A stretch of DNA of 37,500 nucleotides from Cristatella mucedo (taxonomy: Eukaryota > Bryozoa > Phylactolaemata > Cristatellidae), in the NCBI GenBank assembly GCA_009760855.2, contig WPIO01000103.1, forward strand, positions 1 through 37,500. Direction: 5' to 3'. Below, in pieces: positions 23,149-33,075 of the stretch. Each line of letters begins with the position of its first letter. Position 1 is the stretch's first letter. Made by a program: the position numbers and the translations under genes. Below the pieces are notes generated by a model. That model searched no databases and was not told the DNA's origin. It saw only the letters and a program-made list of their open reading frames with translations.

Positions 23149-24737
23149 TGGGGTCTTGTCTTGGTCTCTCCTGGGGGGTCTCACTCTCCCAAGTGCAGTT
23201 TGAGTTTCAGCTCTCTTTGCTACCCGTGCGTCACGCCTGTGGTTCGTTTTGCATTCGTAGATTACAGTGACTGCAATTGAAGGGTGCTGCCGTGCGCGCG
23301 TTTGCTGAACCGTAAATACACTGTAACGATGTCTCAAGGTTGCACCCCCAGCCACTCGTGGAAGGCTTCGCCCACTGCTCAATCTGGGAGATCACTGCCG
23401 GATGCTAACGGTCTCGCCCATGGATGGGCGTGGCTACCTGATCCACCCTTTGAGTCGCTGAAGGTCATTTGGTGCATCAGGTACTAGGGAGTTTGCTTAG
23501 CATCTTGCATCGAATGCTTGACTGGCTGTGGTGGGTCGCAGGCTGTCAGGTCGCAGCCGCTGCGTGGCAAGGTCAGCGTCCTGGAGGCACTCTGTCAATT
23601 TGCATGATCGATCAACATGGGCATCGCTCGGCATGTCTGTGGTTTCGTTTTCGGCTGGGAAATTAAACCATGAGGAAGACTGATTTCTGAAAGCTCTGGA
23701 GTGAGACTCCGCTGGAGTGCAAACCTGACTCTCTACACATCTGGCGGAAACTGATCCTCGGGACCCCAAGATCGCATCACTCACCTTGGATCAAGGCTGT
23801 CTGGGAAGCGAGACCAGCCTGCTTTATCACAGGTGTGAAACCCCTGAACACCCTGGAATTGTAGCCAGAGCAGCAACTGTATGCCTGCATTACGGACATC
23901 TGGTCCTTGGTGGCTAACTACTTCTTGCTTATACCCAGGCGCACACGAACGAGCGGAAATTTCACGCTGACTGAGCAAATGCTGCGAGGATTAGTTGGAT
24001 ATTTAGCTTTCTTTCAAATGCCATTAAGTCAGAGTCTGTCGTGATGTGTCAGTCGGGTAGTCAGTTTCAGGTGGCTTTTAAAGAGCACACAGAACTGAGG
24101 CAGCACAGCCTCCAAATACCAATTTGAGTTTGGTTAGAGGCAGCGCTAAAAACCGGACCTCGAGCAGAAGGAGCCGATGGTACACAGGAGCGGCCACAGC
24201 CTAGTCAGAAGGGCTTCGCGTGTCTGATGGTGAACTTGATTGTATCACGGGAGCAAAGCGAGACTGCGAACGTGCAGAAGAGAGTGAAGCGCAGAAGTCC
24301 GGGCTTCAGAGAGTAGCAGGGAATTTCTTTTGTCGAAAACTCTGCCTCCTAGCCTTTTGAAAATGGTCCTGCAACGTCTACTAAGATTGGAATGTGCAGC
24401 TACACCGTCGACCACACAACAGGACAAGCTGCTGAGTTCTGCACGCGATTGCTGCAGGCGGAGAGCCATGTGCATCCTGGTGTATGGTTGCTCTTGCTTG
24501 GCAATCATTAATGAAGTGAGATGTCGAGGATCGAAATGTATTCGGGAGCTTGTAAAGCCGCACGCGTTGATCGCTCGTGCAATCATGCTGCAATCTCGCT
24601 GCTGCCTTTAGCCATTATGCCGGCATTTTGATCAGCGTATGACTCAGACCGATGCCGTTTGGCACCCTCGTAAAGCTGGGTCTTTGCAGTCGTTATGGGT
24701 GTGCATATGCCATCGTTATTTGTCGTGGCGATGCAAA
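23149..24737. other. Unassigned region
   Basis: Only short open frames (up to about 113 codons) on both strands, overlapping each other. No domain, RNA or repeat signature was recognised. Confidence 0.35.
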
Positions 24738-24806
24738 GCAGTGGGGCGCTCTTTACTGCAATTCATTTGCATAGCGCCTCAAGAAAAAGCTTATTGGGTC
24801 TCAGGC
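24738..24806 (-). mobile_element. Probable L2-like LINE 3' tail
   Basis: On the minus strand it reads CCTGAGACCCAATAAGC, TTTTTCTTGAGGCGCTATGC, then AAATGAATTGCAGTAAA. The layout matches the family's 3' terminus, but it lacks the ATT run and is diverged. Confidence 0.4.
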
Positions 24807-25524
24807 TGATTGCCACGTCGTGCCACAGGGCCTGCGGACCTCGTCGGCGCAAGCACCCTCAACCAGGCGTTCAGCATTGCTTTCTCTTGACAAACCCATT
24901 GTTATCACTTTAGTTGTCCTGCCAAGTTATTCTATGGAAAAGACAGAAGTCTCATTTGATCTGCTCGTGCTGAAAAGAGTATGCCATAACGTGCTCGGAA
25001 TCAATTTGGATCTGTTTCATGGTACTTCGTGAGGTATAGGCTTTCTTGTCACCGTGCTGGCAGAAAATTGCTTAGTTTATCGATAGAAGTATTTTGTCCT
25101 AACTTTTCATTTCTACTTATTTGTTTACACTCGTAGCCCTTCTGGGTCTCAGCCTAGGTTACAGGTTGCTTGCACTTTCCATCGACCCAGGTCATGGGTT
25201 TGTAGACCTGTATCAGGCAATTCTTCAGTGCTCCTCTGTTGGATGATTGCAGCTAAGGCTCTTCTGCTCGGTTAAATGAATGAAGCTGGTTTAATCAGCT
25301 GATCGTAATACTTATTATTGGGAGGCGACGACAAACAAAACCTGGTTAAGCTGCTATACCTCCACGAGTCAAATTATGACTCTTTAAGGTGCAGGTGTCA
25401 CAACTTGATCTGGATCTCTGTTTCATCAAGTCTGATGCCGTGCGGACAGTCGATTTAAGCCCTGTTGTAAAGCACAGTGGCCGTGGCTATATATGTCAAG
25501 CTTTCACTTAGTGATTTGATCTGT
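24807..25524. other. Unassigned region
   Basis: No gene, RNA or repeat was recognised. The two plus-strand frames near 24695-25032 have no known motif. Confidence 0.35.
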
Positions 25525-25525
25525 C

Positions 25526-25572
<47 letters not shown>

Positions 25573-25584
25573 CACACACACGCG
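25525..25584. repeat. (TG)n(TA)n(CA)n compound microsatellite with dyad symmetry
   Basis: The left arm CGTGTGTGTGTATATATA is the reverse complement of the right arm TATATATACACACACACACG, save for small length differences. An alternating TA core of about 20 bp separates them. The whole 60 bp can fold into a hairpin or cruciform. Confidence 0.93.
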
Positions 25585-26396
25585 TTAAGCCAGTCCCATT
25601 ACAGGCTCTAGCCTGCAGCCTGCGCGCGCAAGACCAACATCCAACAACAGGGTTGTTTGTACAGTGACTGCCCATCTATTGGTGCACGTTCTGTGCCGTG
25701 CAGCTGGAGCATGATGCCCGCCGCCAGGATCTGTAGACGTTAGAGGTCCTGGGGTCCAATGAGTCGTGTGCATGGTAATGCGCAAATGAATAACTACAAG
25801 CCCATTACTTCAAACCTTATGACCTTTGGTTATCTCTTAACGTTTGTGCAGGTCGTTCGTAAGGTGTCGTGTAGTCATCCCTTGCTCTAACTGCCATATT
25901 ATTGTTAAGTGGAATCGAAGAGTCTACCATTGGTAAATAAATGTAGTGGACGGCATGTTCCTTGGTTGGTTGAATTGTTGGTGCGCTGACTGTGCATACG
26001 AAGGCTGCAGGATGCCGTATATTAGAACTTGTATAAAGGATTACTCTGCTGCAGGGCAATCAGATCACCAGTATTGTTTCTTATAGCACATGTTCGCAGT
26101 TGTGGAATCGTGTCAGTCTTTCGGCTCCAGGCATTCGCGAAAAGGTACACCTAGGTGTGCAGACGGAAATCAAGTTTCGATTATTTGAACTAGCTAATTG
26201 AATGGGCATCACAGACTGTCGACAAGCCTCGGGGAGTGGAGGCGGTTCGTTTCCCTGATTCGCCATGCCTGCAAGCCTCTAATATCTCACTCCGATTTAT
26301 TAAGCGCCTCCCATGTGCTATGTATCCTAGTGTCTATGGGATTTACTCTACTCAACAATATGGCCGATGGCAGGGTTGGTCTTAAACATACTTCAT
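25585..26396. other. Unassigned region
   Basis: No gene is supported. A stretch near 26300-26340 (TTATTAAGCGCCTCCCATG) is faintly like a LINE tail on the minus strand but is too short to call. Confidence 0.35.
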
Positions 26397-26450
26397 ATAG
26401 TTCATTTGTATAGCACCCTAAAAGAACCAGGATCTCAATTGACTTTTATA
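26397..26450 (-). mobile_element. L2-like LINE 3' tail fragment
   Basis: On the minus strand it reads AGTCAATTGAGATCCTGGTT, CTTTTAGGGTGCTATACAAA, then TGAACTATATG. It matches the right half of the shared 3' terminus. The leftmost AAAGTGCCTAG block is missing. Confidence 0.55.
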
Positions 26451-26904
26451 TATATGCCACTCGTGCTCGAGTTCTGACTTATATGCTGCTACACTCTCTG
26501 AGTTGAGCGACAGCTGATCGCGGTACATATCAATATTACACCAAGCTCTCAGCAAATATGGGCGCAGCTGCTCCTCCACCCAACATCATACTCGGTAACA
26601 TGGGTGAGCCCGCTTTTGGTTCTTGATGACCACCCGTCTGCCCGCAGGGCAGCAATGCCACCAGTCTAAACTGTCTCTGTAGCGTCAGTAAGCCTGAAGC
26701 AGCTTTTCACCAGCTGACGAGGTAGGCGTAGATTTGACTGCATGTTAGTGCTCGTCTAAGTCATCCCGCTGATGCAGAAAGATTTCTTAATTGGTGATTG
26801 ATTCGTCAGGTTCCATAATCCGATTGGCATAGCATCATTCTCTGACTTGGTGACATTTAGAAGCTATAATCACTTCCTCCTCACAACTCTTTGCTGCATA
26901 GTAC
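26451..26904. other. Unassigned spacer
   Basis: No coding region or repeat was recognised between two LINE fragments. Confidence 0.35.
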
Positions 26905-27260
26905 ACAGTCATTACGATACACTTTCTTTAGAACCCTTAGAGAACTCAGTCTCATTCTAGGCACTTTACCTTTACTGCAAAGCAGCTATGCTTTAATGGT
27001 TAATGGTAGCATGGTTAATGCACAACAAGGTCAACATGGTTGGGAGGTCACATGCGCCGGGTCACGCGTGCAAATATGGTCAGTGTGGCAGCATGCACAG
27101 TGTCAGCGCATCGTAAGCACGCAAAGGACGAATCATACGGCCCCCTAAATGCTGTGACAAAAAGGTGCATGAAGTTTCTTTTTAAATTATGCCTAAGTCA
27201 GCCGTGTGAAACATCTTTTGTGCTCCTATGCATGCTGACACTGTGGCTGTTATATCACTT
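26905..27260 (-). mobile_element. L2-like LINE 3' end, minus strand
   Basis: The tail at 26907-26975 reads, on the minus strand, GTAAAGTGCCTAGAATGAGA, CTGAGTTCTCTAAGGGTTCT. The 3' UTR (26990-27160) aligns with the complement of 29380-29540, including GCATCGTAAGCACGCAAAGG and GACGAATCATACGGCCCCC on the plus strand. A short RT C-terminal remnant lies near 27170-27210. It is 5' truncated. Confidence 0.78.
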
Positions 27261-27384
27261 CAAACTAACTAACGTATTTATGCACCTTCACCATGATTAC
27301 GTGTAAGTGCCTCAGAAAATATTCTGTTCTTGTGAAGGGTTTTCTATAAGGATGCTTAATATCATTATTTCATTAGTGTGGTCA

Positions 27385-27460
27385 GTAGTAGCCGAGAGGC
27401 ATTTACTCCCACAGCTTAAGATGCGCTGCCAGCAACTTGGGTGCAAAGTAAATCTGTTCC
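27385..27460 (+). repeat. Possible tRNA-like SINE head (degraded)
   Basis: AGTAGCCGAGAGGC fits the A-box pattern. It is followed by GCGCTGCCAGCAACTTGGG, a plausible anticodon and variable arm, and then AAAGTAAATCTGTTCC where a B box would sit. The B box is too degraded for a functional tRNA. Confidence 0.3.
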
Positions 27461-27999
27461 TATCATGCCCTCATTAACGTCGCCACGACGAAATTATGTC
27501 TTCATTCCACTCGCCAAGCAAAACTGCCAGAGTTCATGTCGAATAAATACAATGATTTTGCAGTAGTAATTTTGTCTCATTTGATTGCAGCTCTCAGGTA
27601 AATGTAGAGAATCTTGCTTGTCTCTGCTCACGCAAAAGTTGTGCAGATCTTAGCCTCCAGATGAGCTCCTAGCTCCACCGTGACGGACGAGTAATACAAC
27701 TTTTCCGACCTGCTTTGCAATATTCTTTTGTGATCATAATGTTATTGTCGCGTATGTCATTATAGACTTCTTTCAGGAAAAGAGCTCCAAACCGCGACTC
27801 TTCCCATTCAAGCGTCCACGCCGTGCTGGCAGCCGTGCCTTTGTAGCGCTCTTTCACTGCTCTTCAGCTCAGCTTCAGAGGCGGAGTTTGTCATTCTCGA
27901 AGAGATTAAATGTGCTCGCCATTCTAGCCTCACTGTTCCAGTAGACCGAGCCAGACTATAGCAATCCGGCAGGCGTTGAGTTTTGCCTGTTTTGTAAGC

Positions 28000-28055
28000 C
28001 TTGTCTGGGCCCTTATGAAGTTCTGCTTGGCCACCTAACTGAGCTACGAAGGCAA
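28000..28055 (-). repeat. Possible tRNA-like SINE head (A box only)
   Basis: The minus strand has GCCTTCGTAGCTCAGTTAGG followed by TGGCCAAGCAG. This is a strong pol III A-box match in a tRNA-like 5' arm. The B box is not recognisable. A similar A box lies at 21845-21895. Confidence 0.35.
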
Positions 28056-28534
28056 GTCGACGGCTTGCCATTGCCGCCTAGCCAGCTGCGCTTTCCTGCT
28101 GCGGCTTTCAGCGTCTGCTTGAGTGGCATGGAGGTAGCATTCCTGTGCGCAGTGGGACAGTCGCGCATCGCGGATTGTACTCGAGCTGCAACTTTTTGTT
28201 GTGGGGGGTTAGTGCCCCGGGTGGCTTCAGTTTAACTTGAACCTCCCCTGTTGTCAATCCTGGTTGAAAAACTTGCTGTGCATCCTTCATCTTCCCGAGA
28301 AGACAAGCAACTCAATGTCCGGTTGCTGACGCCCCTTTACGTAACCCTTTTTACGCTGCCCTTAGCCCTTATCGAACACAAGCTGAGCTGCCTCATCTAA
28401 GGATTCGCACAGACGGACAGATGCGAGAGTTGTCGAGAAGCAGGCTAGCACCAGGCTAGTGGAGTCCCCTACTATGCTCTCTTCTCGTATGTTCACGATT
28501 ACGTTCTATGAAGTCTGTATCTGTTGCGTGGGTC

Positions 28535-28700
28535 TCGTGATTCGTCCTTCGTGTGACCATGTTCCCTTTGACATTGTGCTCTCGGCTGCTTTCGACCAAA
28601 CATTTGGTAATGCATTATATGCAGCATCTGTAAAGTGCCTAGAGAGATATTCAGTTCTCTGAGGCGTGCTTTACAAATGTATTACTATTATTGTTATTAA
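28535..28700 (+). mobile_element. L2-like LINE 3' UTR and tail
   Basis: The UTR marker CTCGTGATTCGTCCTTCGTG (28534-28553) matches the same position in the copies at 9144 and 29450. The terminus TGTAAAGTGCCTAGAGAGAT, TCAGTTCTCTGAGGCGTGCT and an ATTACTATTATTGTTATT tail (28629-28699) is close to the window consensus. Confidence 0.78.
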
Positions 28701-28924
28701 AATGTGAGAAGATTTTAAAAATGCTGGCAGTATTTGAGTTACATCCAATGATTTTGCTCGTTGGTAGCCACATGATGTGGAGATAATTTCCTTTGCTTGC
28801 TGCTTACTTCCTGAGCCACCGTGGCTGCCACAGCCCCCGGAAATATGCCAAATATTCCATCGCCCGTCAATACTCATGAGCATGTGTGTGCTCGGCACAG
28901 CCACGAAGAGAGGGCTTGATCACA

Positions 28925-29642
28925 TCTAGATTGGTCCATGCATTTATAACATTCCATCTGGACTTCTGTAATTCACTGCTTTCTGGGGTTTACAGACCTG
29001 TGCACTCAGGTACTTACAGCTGGTAGTAAAACTCTTCAGCTAGACTTGTCATCGTGAGCATAGCAGTCTGTCACATCGCACTACTTGTCGCCGACCTGCA
29101 CCATCCGAATCATGCAACGCATCAACTTCAAGGTTTTGTCACCACTTGTAGGTCCCTTCATTTGGCTCCCGCAGCCTACCGATCAGATCTACTCCCCCAC
29201 CAGGCTAAGCTGGACTCACCCCACTCGGAATCTAGCTGTTTACCCATACCTCGTACAAATTTCAAACTTGAGACCTGTGCCTCAGTTCGTATGCTTGGAA
29301 CGCCCTGGAACTCACTCTCACTGGCAGTCATGACATCTCCTGACTTGTCCACATATAAAAAGACACTACGCATCTATTTATCACAGCATTTAGTGGCTCC
29401 CCCGTGACACTAAAACGCATCTATTTATCACAGCATTTAGTGGCTCCCCGTGATTCGTCCTTTATGTGCTTATGCGTTGCTGACTCTGTTGCCTGCTGCC
29501 ACTAACCATACTTGCATGCTGACCTTGCTGCATGTCACCACTAACCTTTCTGATCGGGCTTCCTGTGCAGCAACTATAAAGTGCCTAGAAAATTGACTTA
29601 TTCGAGGGTGCTATATAAAATGCATCGTCATTATTATTATTC
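28925..29642 (+). mobile_element. L2-like LINE fragment (RT C-terminal half, 3' UTR and tail)
   Basis: LVHAFITFHLDFCNSLLSG (28932-28988) is a nearly intact RT motif. Later frames give FKVLSPLVG near 29127-29155, LAPAAYRSDLL near 29163, and CLPIPRTNFKLETCASVRM near 29240-29295. The C-terminal block WNSLSLAVMTSPDLSTYKK follows (29309-29365), then LRIYLSQH. The 3' UTR carries a 47 bp tandem duplication (29369-29449). The tail at 29573-29641 ends in ATT triplets. Three frames are needed to read it, so it is inactive, but it is among the least decayed copies here. Confidence 0.87.
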
Positions 29643-31188
29643 ATAAGATAATGATAAATTGGCCAACGTGCGGGTTGTGAGAACAACGACGACTGTCCTG
29701 CTGCCGCAGTTGGAGCTGCGACATATGCGTGCGCTGTTATATAGTCGTTGGAATTCAGTAGGGCTTCCGGAGCGCAGAGGAAAGAGAGGAGACCTATAGT
29801 CGTGCTGCATAGGCAGAAGCGACTGGCACAAAGTGTGGAGTGTGGCAATGGCAGGGTCATAAGGACCTGAGCGCAGCTATTCTGATGTACTCACTGCACA
29901 CGGCCCCAGGTTGCCCGAAGCCACATGCTCATGCTCATTGGGCGGGCGGATCATGCGAGTTGGTTGGGGCTCGGACAGTGGACGGCCGCGCCACGTCCAC
30001 ATGTGTGGTATCCTAGCTGGCTCGTGGTGACACCAAGCACGCCCCTCGCTATGCACCTACAGCGTCGCTCTACTGCCCCGGAACTCTCGTGGAAAGCCAC
30101 TCTAGTCGTGCAGCACTCTAGTGCGCTGCGGCGCTGCGCAGCACGTGTTTCGCGTCCCTCGACTCGAGCTGGAGAGCAGGGTCAAAGGGTGATGTGGCCT
30201 ATGCTTTGCCCGCGGTGTTCCCCGTCACCACGCTAAGGCATTGTGGCATCCAGAATGGGCGTACTGTGCCAAATTTGGCCAGATCTCGACCTTCTTCCGA
30301 GGGGCCACCAATCATAGGGATAAGCTGGTGCAGGTCGGGGCGTCCTGAGCCCTCCGTGGTTGGTCTAGATGAGTCGGGCCCAGAGTCCAATGGCCCCCGT
30401 GCTCGTTGCCCCTTGACCCTCGCGTTTGGCAAGTCATCGGCGATCCTTAAGGAGGGAAATGCCTACATACTTGTCTAACCCTCATAACCATCCGGTCTTG
30501 GGCTGTATTTAACTTCAAGCTGCTGGGCATCTGCCCGGACGCTGCTGGCTCGTGTGCTCCGCCTCGCCTCGCTCGCGAGTCTACGACAGTGCGTGCCATT
30601 TAGAGAAAGCGCGACATACTCGCAATCGTATACCGCAAAGTGCCGTGCTCTCTCTCTCTATTGCATGATCTGCTCCAGGATGTCGAAAAAGCCTTGGTGA
30701 CCGTGAAGGAGCTAGGGATATTGCCTTCGAACTCCGGCGCTTGCCTGAACGCCCTGTCGGCGCCCATCTAGGAAACGACCTCAGCAGCAGAAAATAGTAG
30801 CATGCGCTGGGCTGCCAGTCGTGCGAGGACATCCGGTGGCTTTTCGCTCGTCATCGACTGACTTGCAGCCGCAGACCGGCAGCTGAGCTCGGCACCCCAT
30901 TGTTTCTGTTTCCTGACTGGCGGTCGGTATCGACCGCCTGACACGAACTGAACCGCCGCTCCCACTGAGCGCCCTGTCGGTCGGTGAGCTTCAGCGCGCC
31001 TCTGCACTGGCGTGCAAACCGCTGCCACCACTCGCTGGGGCTAGCTGTCACTGTTCGGCGCAGCTGTCCTCAGGTGTTACTGTGTCTGCTGTGGCATTGA
31101 GGCTGCAACTAGCTCACGACTCACCAAGGAGGCTTGATTGTAAGAGGCGATTGAATGGTGTCAGTTCCACATATACTGCCTGGGAACA
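29643..31188. other. Unassigned, moderately CpG-rich region
   Basis: GC and CpG are higher than in the LINE-rich part, notably at 29925-30200 and 30500-31060. Open frames of up to 103 codons have no recognised motif. It may hold exons or regulatory DNA, but nothing specific can be supported. Confidence 0.35.
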
Positions 31189-31752
31189 ATGCCAGATAGC
31201 AGAGACATGAAACCTTGTGTGCGTATCCACGGGTTTTCAAACGTTCGCGAGCTCGTGTGTGTGAGCACAAGCATGACCTTACTAACTACAATCCTCCTTG
31301 TAGCCGAGATGCACGAGTTCTATTGCGAAAAGAACCGTTCATTGTGTAATCTCTGTCTGCCTGCTGCACTTGCATTTGCAAGCCCTTGTGTCTCGAAGTT
31401 ATCCTGTCATGGCATTATGGAAGGATTTGTAGATCTTATGAGTCACGAGAATGCACCAATAATAGCCCTGCGCTATGCTTTCAGAGTCGTGTCATTGATG
31501 CTCAACTTGTGCCGCATTGATGTTTCAACTTATATACGATCAACTCACCAACTTCCTCTGCCGTTAGTGATGCTCGTCATTGATAATCTTTCTAAAATTC
31601 TGTCTGACGATTTTACCAACTGGGGAGAGAACGTAGCAATAAGTTTGCAGTCATTTGTAAATCTATTCAAATCCGAATCTTGCTTTTGCAGAGGTGTAAA
31701 CTTCCTAAAATTTGTCATATTAGTATTGGGCTACCAAGAATTATCTAAGTAA
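31189..31752 (+). CDS. Unrecognised open frame of 187 codons, possible exon
   Basis: The product is not recognised. The frame is open from just after a TAA at 31141, so about 203 sense codons run without interruption. The sequence here is of ordinary base composition, not in a CpG island or a simple repeat. The product has no low-complexity stretch. It contains helix-like hydrophobic segments around residues 29-40 (MTLLTTILLVAE), 91-110 (IIALRYAFRVVSLMLNLCRI), 121-139 and 172-181 (FLKFVILVLG), with nine cysteines in total. No family motif, signal peptide or LINE similarity was seen. The terminal TAA lies inside CTAA|GTAAAC, so the stop could be part of a weak splice donor. A chance open frame remains quite possible in a window this size. 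Confidence 0.3.
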   Translation: MPDSRDMKPCVRIHGFSNVRELVCVSTSMTLLTTILLVAEMHEFYCEKNRSLCNLCLPAALAFASPCVSKLSCHGIMEGFVDLMSHENAPIIALRYAFRVVSLMLNLCRIDVSTYIRSTHQLPLPLVMLVIDNLSKILSDDFTNWGENVAISLQSFVNLFKSESCFCRGVNFLKFVILVLGYQELSK

Positions 31753-32167
31753 ACTAGGATTCTGTAGGTTGCCGCCCTGTCCGTCTCCGTTGGGAAGCGA
31801 AACTAGTTTTATTTGAGCCTCCAAGGCTATAAGGTTGTCTTACGAAGGTCACCAGATAATAAGCTATGTGCTTGTAATCGGGCATGCAGGTCATGAGAGC
31901 ATGATCGAGCCTCAACGCTGCACAGACCGTCGAAACGTACATTATGTAAATCCCCAGAAGGCTCGGCTGTGTACAGAGCTAGAAGCCTGAGAAGAATATT
32001 TAAGCAATGTTCACTGATAAGCTAATTCGCAAAAAGCCCTTCTGCAGCCGCCATGAGGAACCGAAGAAGGGACAGCTAACACTGGATGAACTTTAGTTTT
32101 TACCATCGATGCCATGTTAAATCAAAATAGACCCGAGCACTTTGTAACTCCACTGAGCTGGTAGCGC
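31753..32167. other. Unassigned spacer
   Basis: On the minus strand near 31900-31860 a LDHALMTCMPDY reading is faintly like the LINE LVHAxVTxRLDY motif. It is too isolated to call a LINE fragment. Nothing else was recognised. Confidence 0.3.
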
Positions 32168-32335
32168 TGTAAATAAATAAATCCCAGCTGATTAAACAGC
32201 CTCTTTCTTTTGTATAGCGACAGAAGAGCCTTTATGGCATACTACCACCGCTTGCAGTGGCGATAAAGAATTGAACTGGACCGAGGTCGTGAAAGCAACC
32301 GCCTCATTTGAGTGATGTGCCATCACGGCTGTATC
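32168..32335 (-). mobile_element. tRNA-derived SINE, minus strand (copy 2)
   Basis: It is colinear with 6740-6945. Shared blocks are the AAATAAATAAATCCCAGCTG end, a TATAGCGACAGAAGAGC-like segment, ACCACCGCTTGCAGTGG, GACCGAGGTCGTG and AACCGCCTCA. The A box is recognisable (TGGCACATCAC on the minus strand), but the B box has decayed to AGTTCAATTC and part of the head is deleted. This is an older or more eroded copy. Confidence 0.75.
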
Positions 32336-32381
32336 CTGCCTGCACCTTCTTATGTATGTACAAATATATAAAGAGAGTATT

Positions 32382-32404
32382 TGTATATATATATATATAT
32401 ATAT
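32382..32404. repeat. (AT)n microsatellite
   Basis: A short run of alternating A and T, preceded by other AT-rich sequence from 32350. Confidence 0.9.
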
Positions 32405-32894
32405 GGGTGTAGCTGGTTAGCGGATTCAATAGCATTTACGGTAGGTTAGCGCAGAGAAGAGCTCTGGGTCATCTTCTCACCAACGCTGTTGCAGTGCGCG
32501 AATGGATCACCCACTACCGGTCCTTCGGAACCCGAGACCTGGGAAGTCGCCAAGAGCAAGAATCTGGGGTTAATGCCGAGTAGGCATGCCAGGTGATGCG
32601 TGAACTGTCCACGGATCAATCGCGGAAGAGAGACATTGCAAATGGACGTAGTACTCATTGGAACCAATAGCCAGATGATTGCTGACTCATCGCAAGCATA
32701 CCCGGCAGCGTATGCCCACCTGAGAGGTAGTGCCACAAAACACACGCAGGCTGCTGCATGTTTATGCGTATGCATGTGGCAGTAATGGACTGTATCGCTC
32801 GCCTGGGCATGCCAATCCTCTCTAAAACAGAAACTATAATGTAATTCCGTCTGTAAATCCATAACGACTCATGTGGTGTTATCGAAGGAGAGTT

Positions 32895-33075
32895 CGGTAT
32901 AGCGAACCAGCCCACGCGATCTCGATACGCATTCGTGGAGCCACATGACTCTCTGTCTCCTTCTGCAACAAAGAGAAAGTGGGAAGCATTGGTGTCGAGT
33001 CAGAGCAGTTGATGCAGCGAGTAAACGTGGTGAAAGCAGCGTGCTCCAGGACCGCCGAAAAGTGTGCGGAGCTGG
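32895..33075 (+). repeat. Unnamed dispersed repeat, copy C
   Basis: It shares TACGCATTCGTGGAGCCACA, TCTGTCTCCTTCTGCAACAA, AGAGAAAGTGGGAAGCAT, GAGTCAGAGCAGTTGATGCA and a CCGCCGAAAAG end with copies at 7930-8105 and 18175-18330. Upstream, GGTATAGCGAACCAGCCCAC matches GTGTATAGCGGCACTAACGC in copy A, so the repeat extends left of its core. Confidence 0.55.

Larger units (their letters stand above)
27261..28534. other. Unassigned region with two tRNA-like stretches
   Basis: No gene is supported. Degraded tRNA-like pieces occur at 27385-27460 and 28000-28055. The rest shows no repeat or coding signature. Confidence 0.35.

Noticed and set aside
22708-23382. Long open frames on both strands (185 and 224 codons)
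   Set aside because: Much of their length is translated CT/GA and CTGT repeat; the rest has no recognisable domain.
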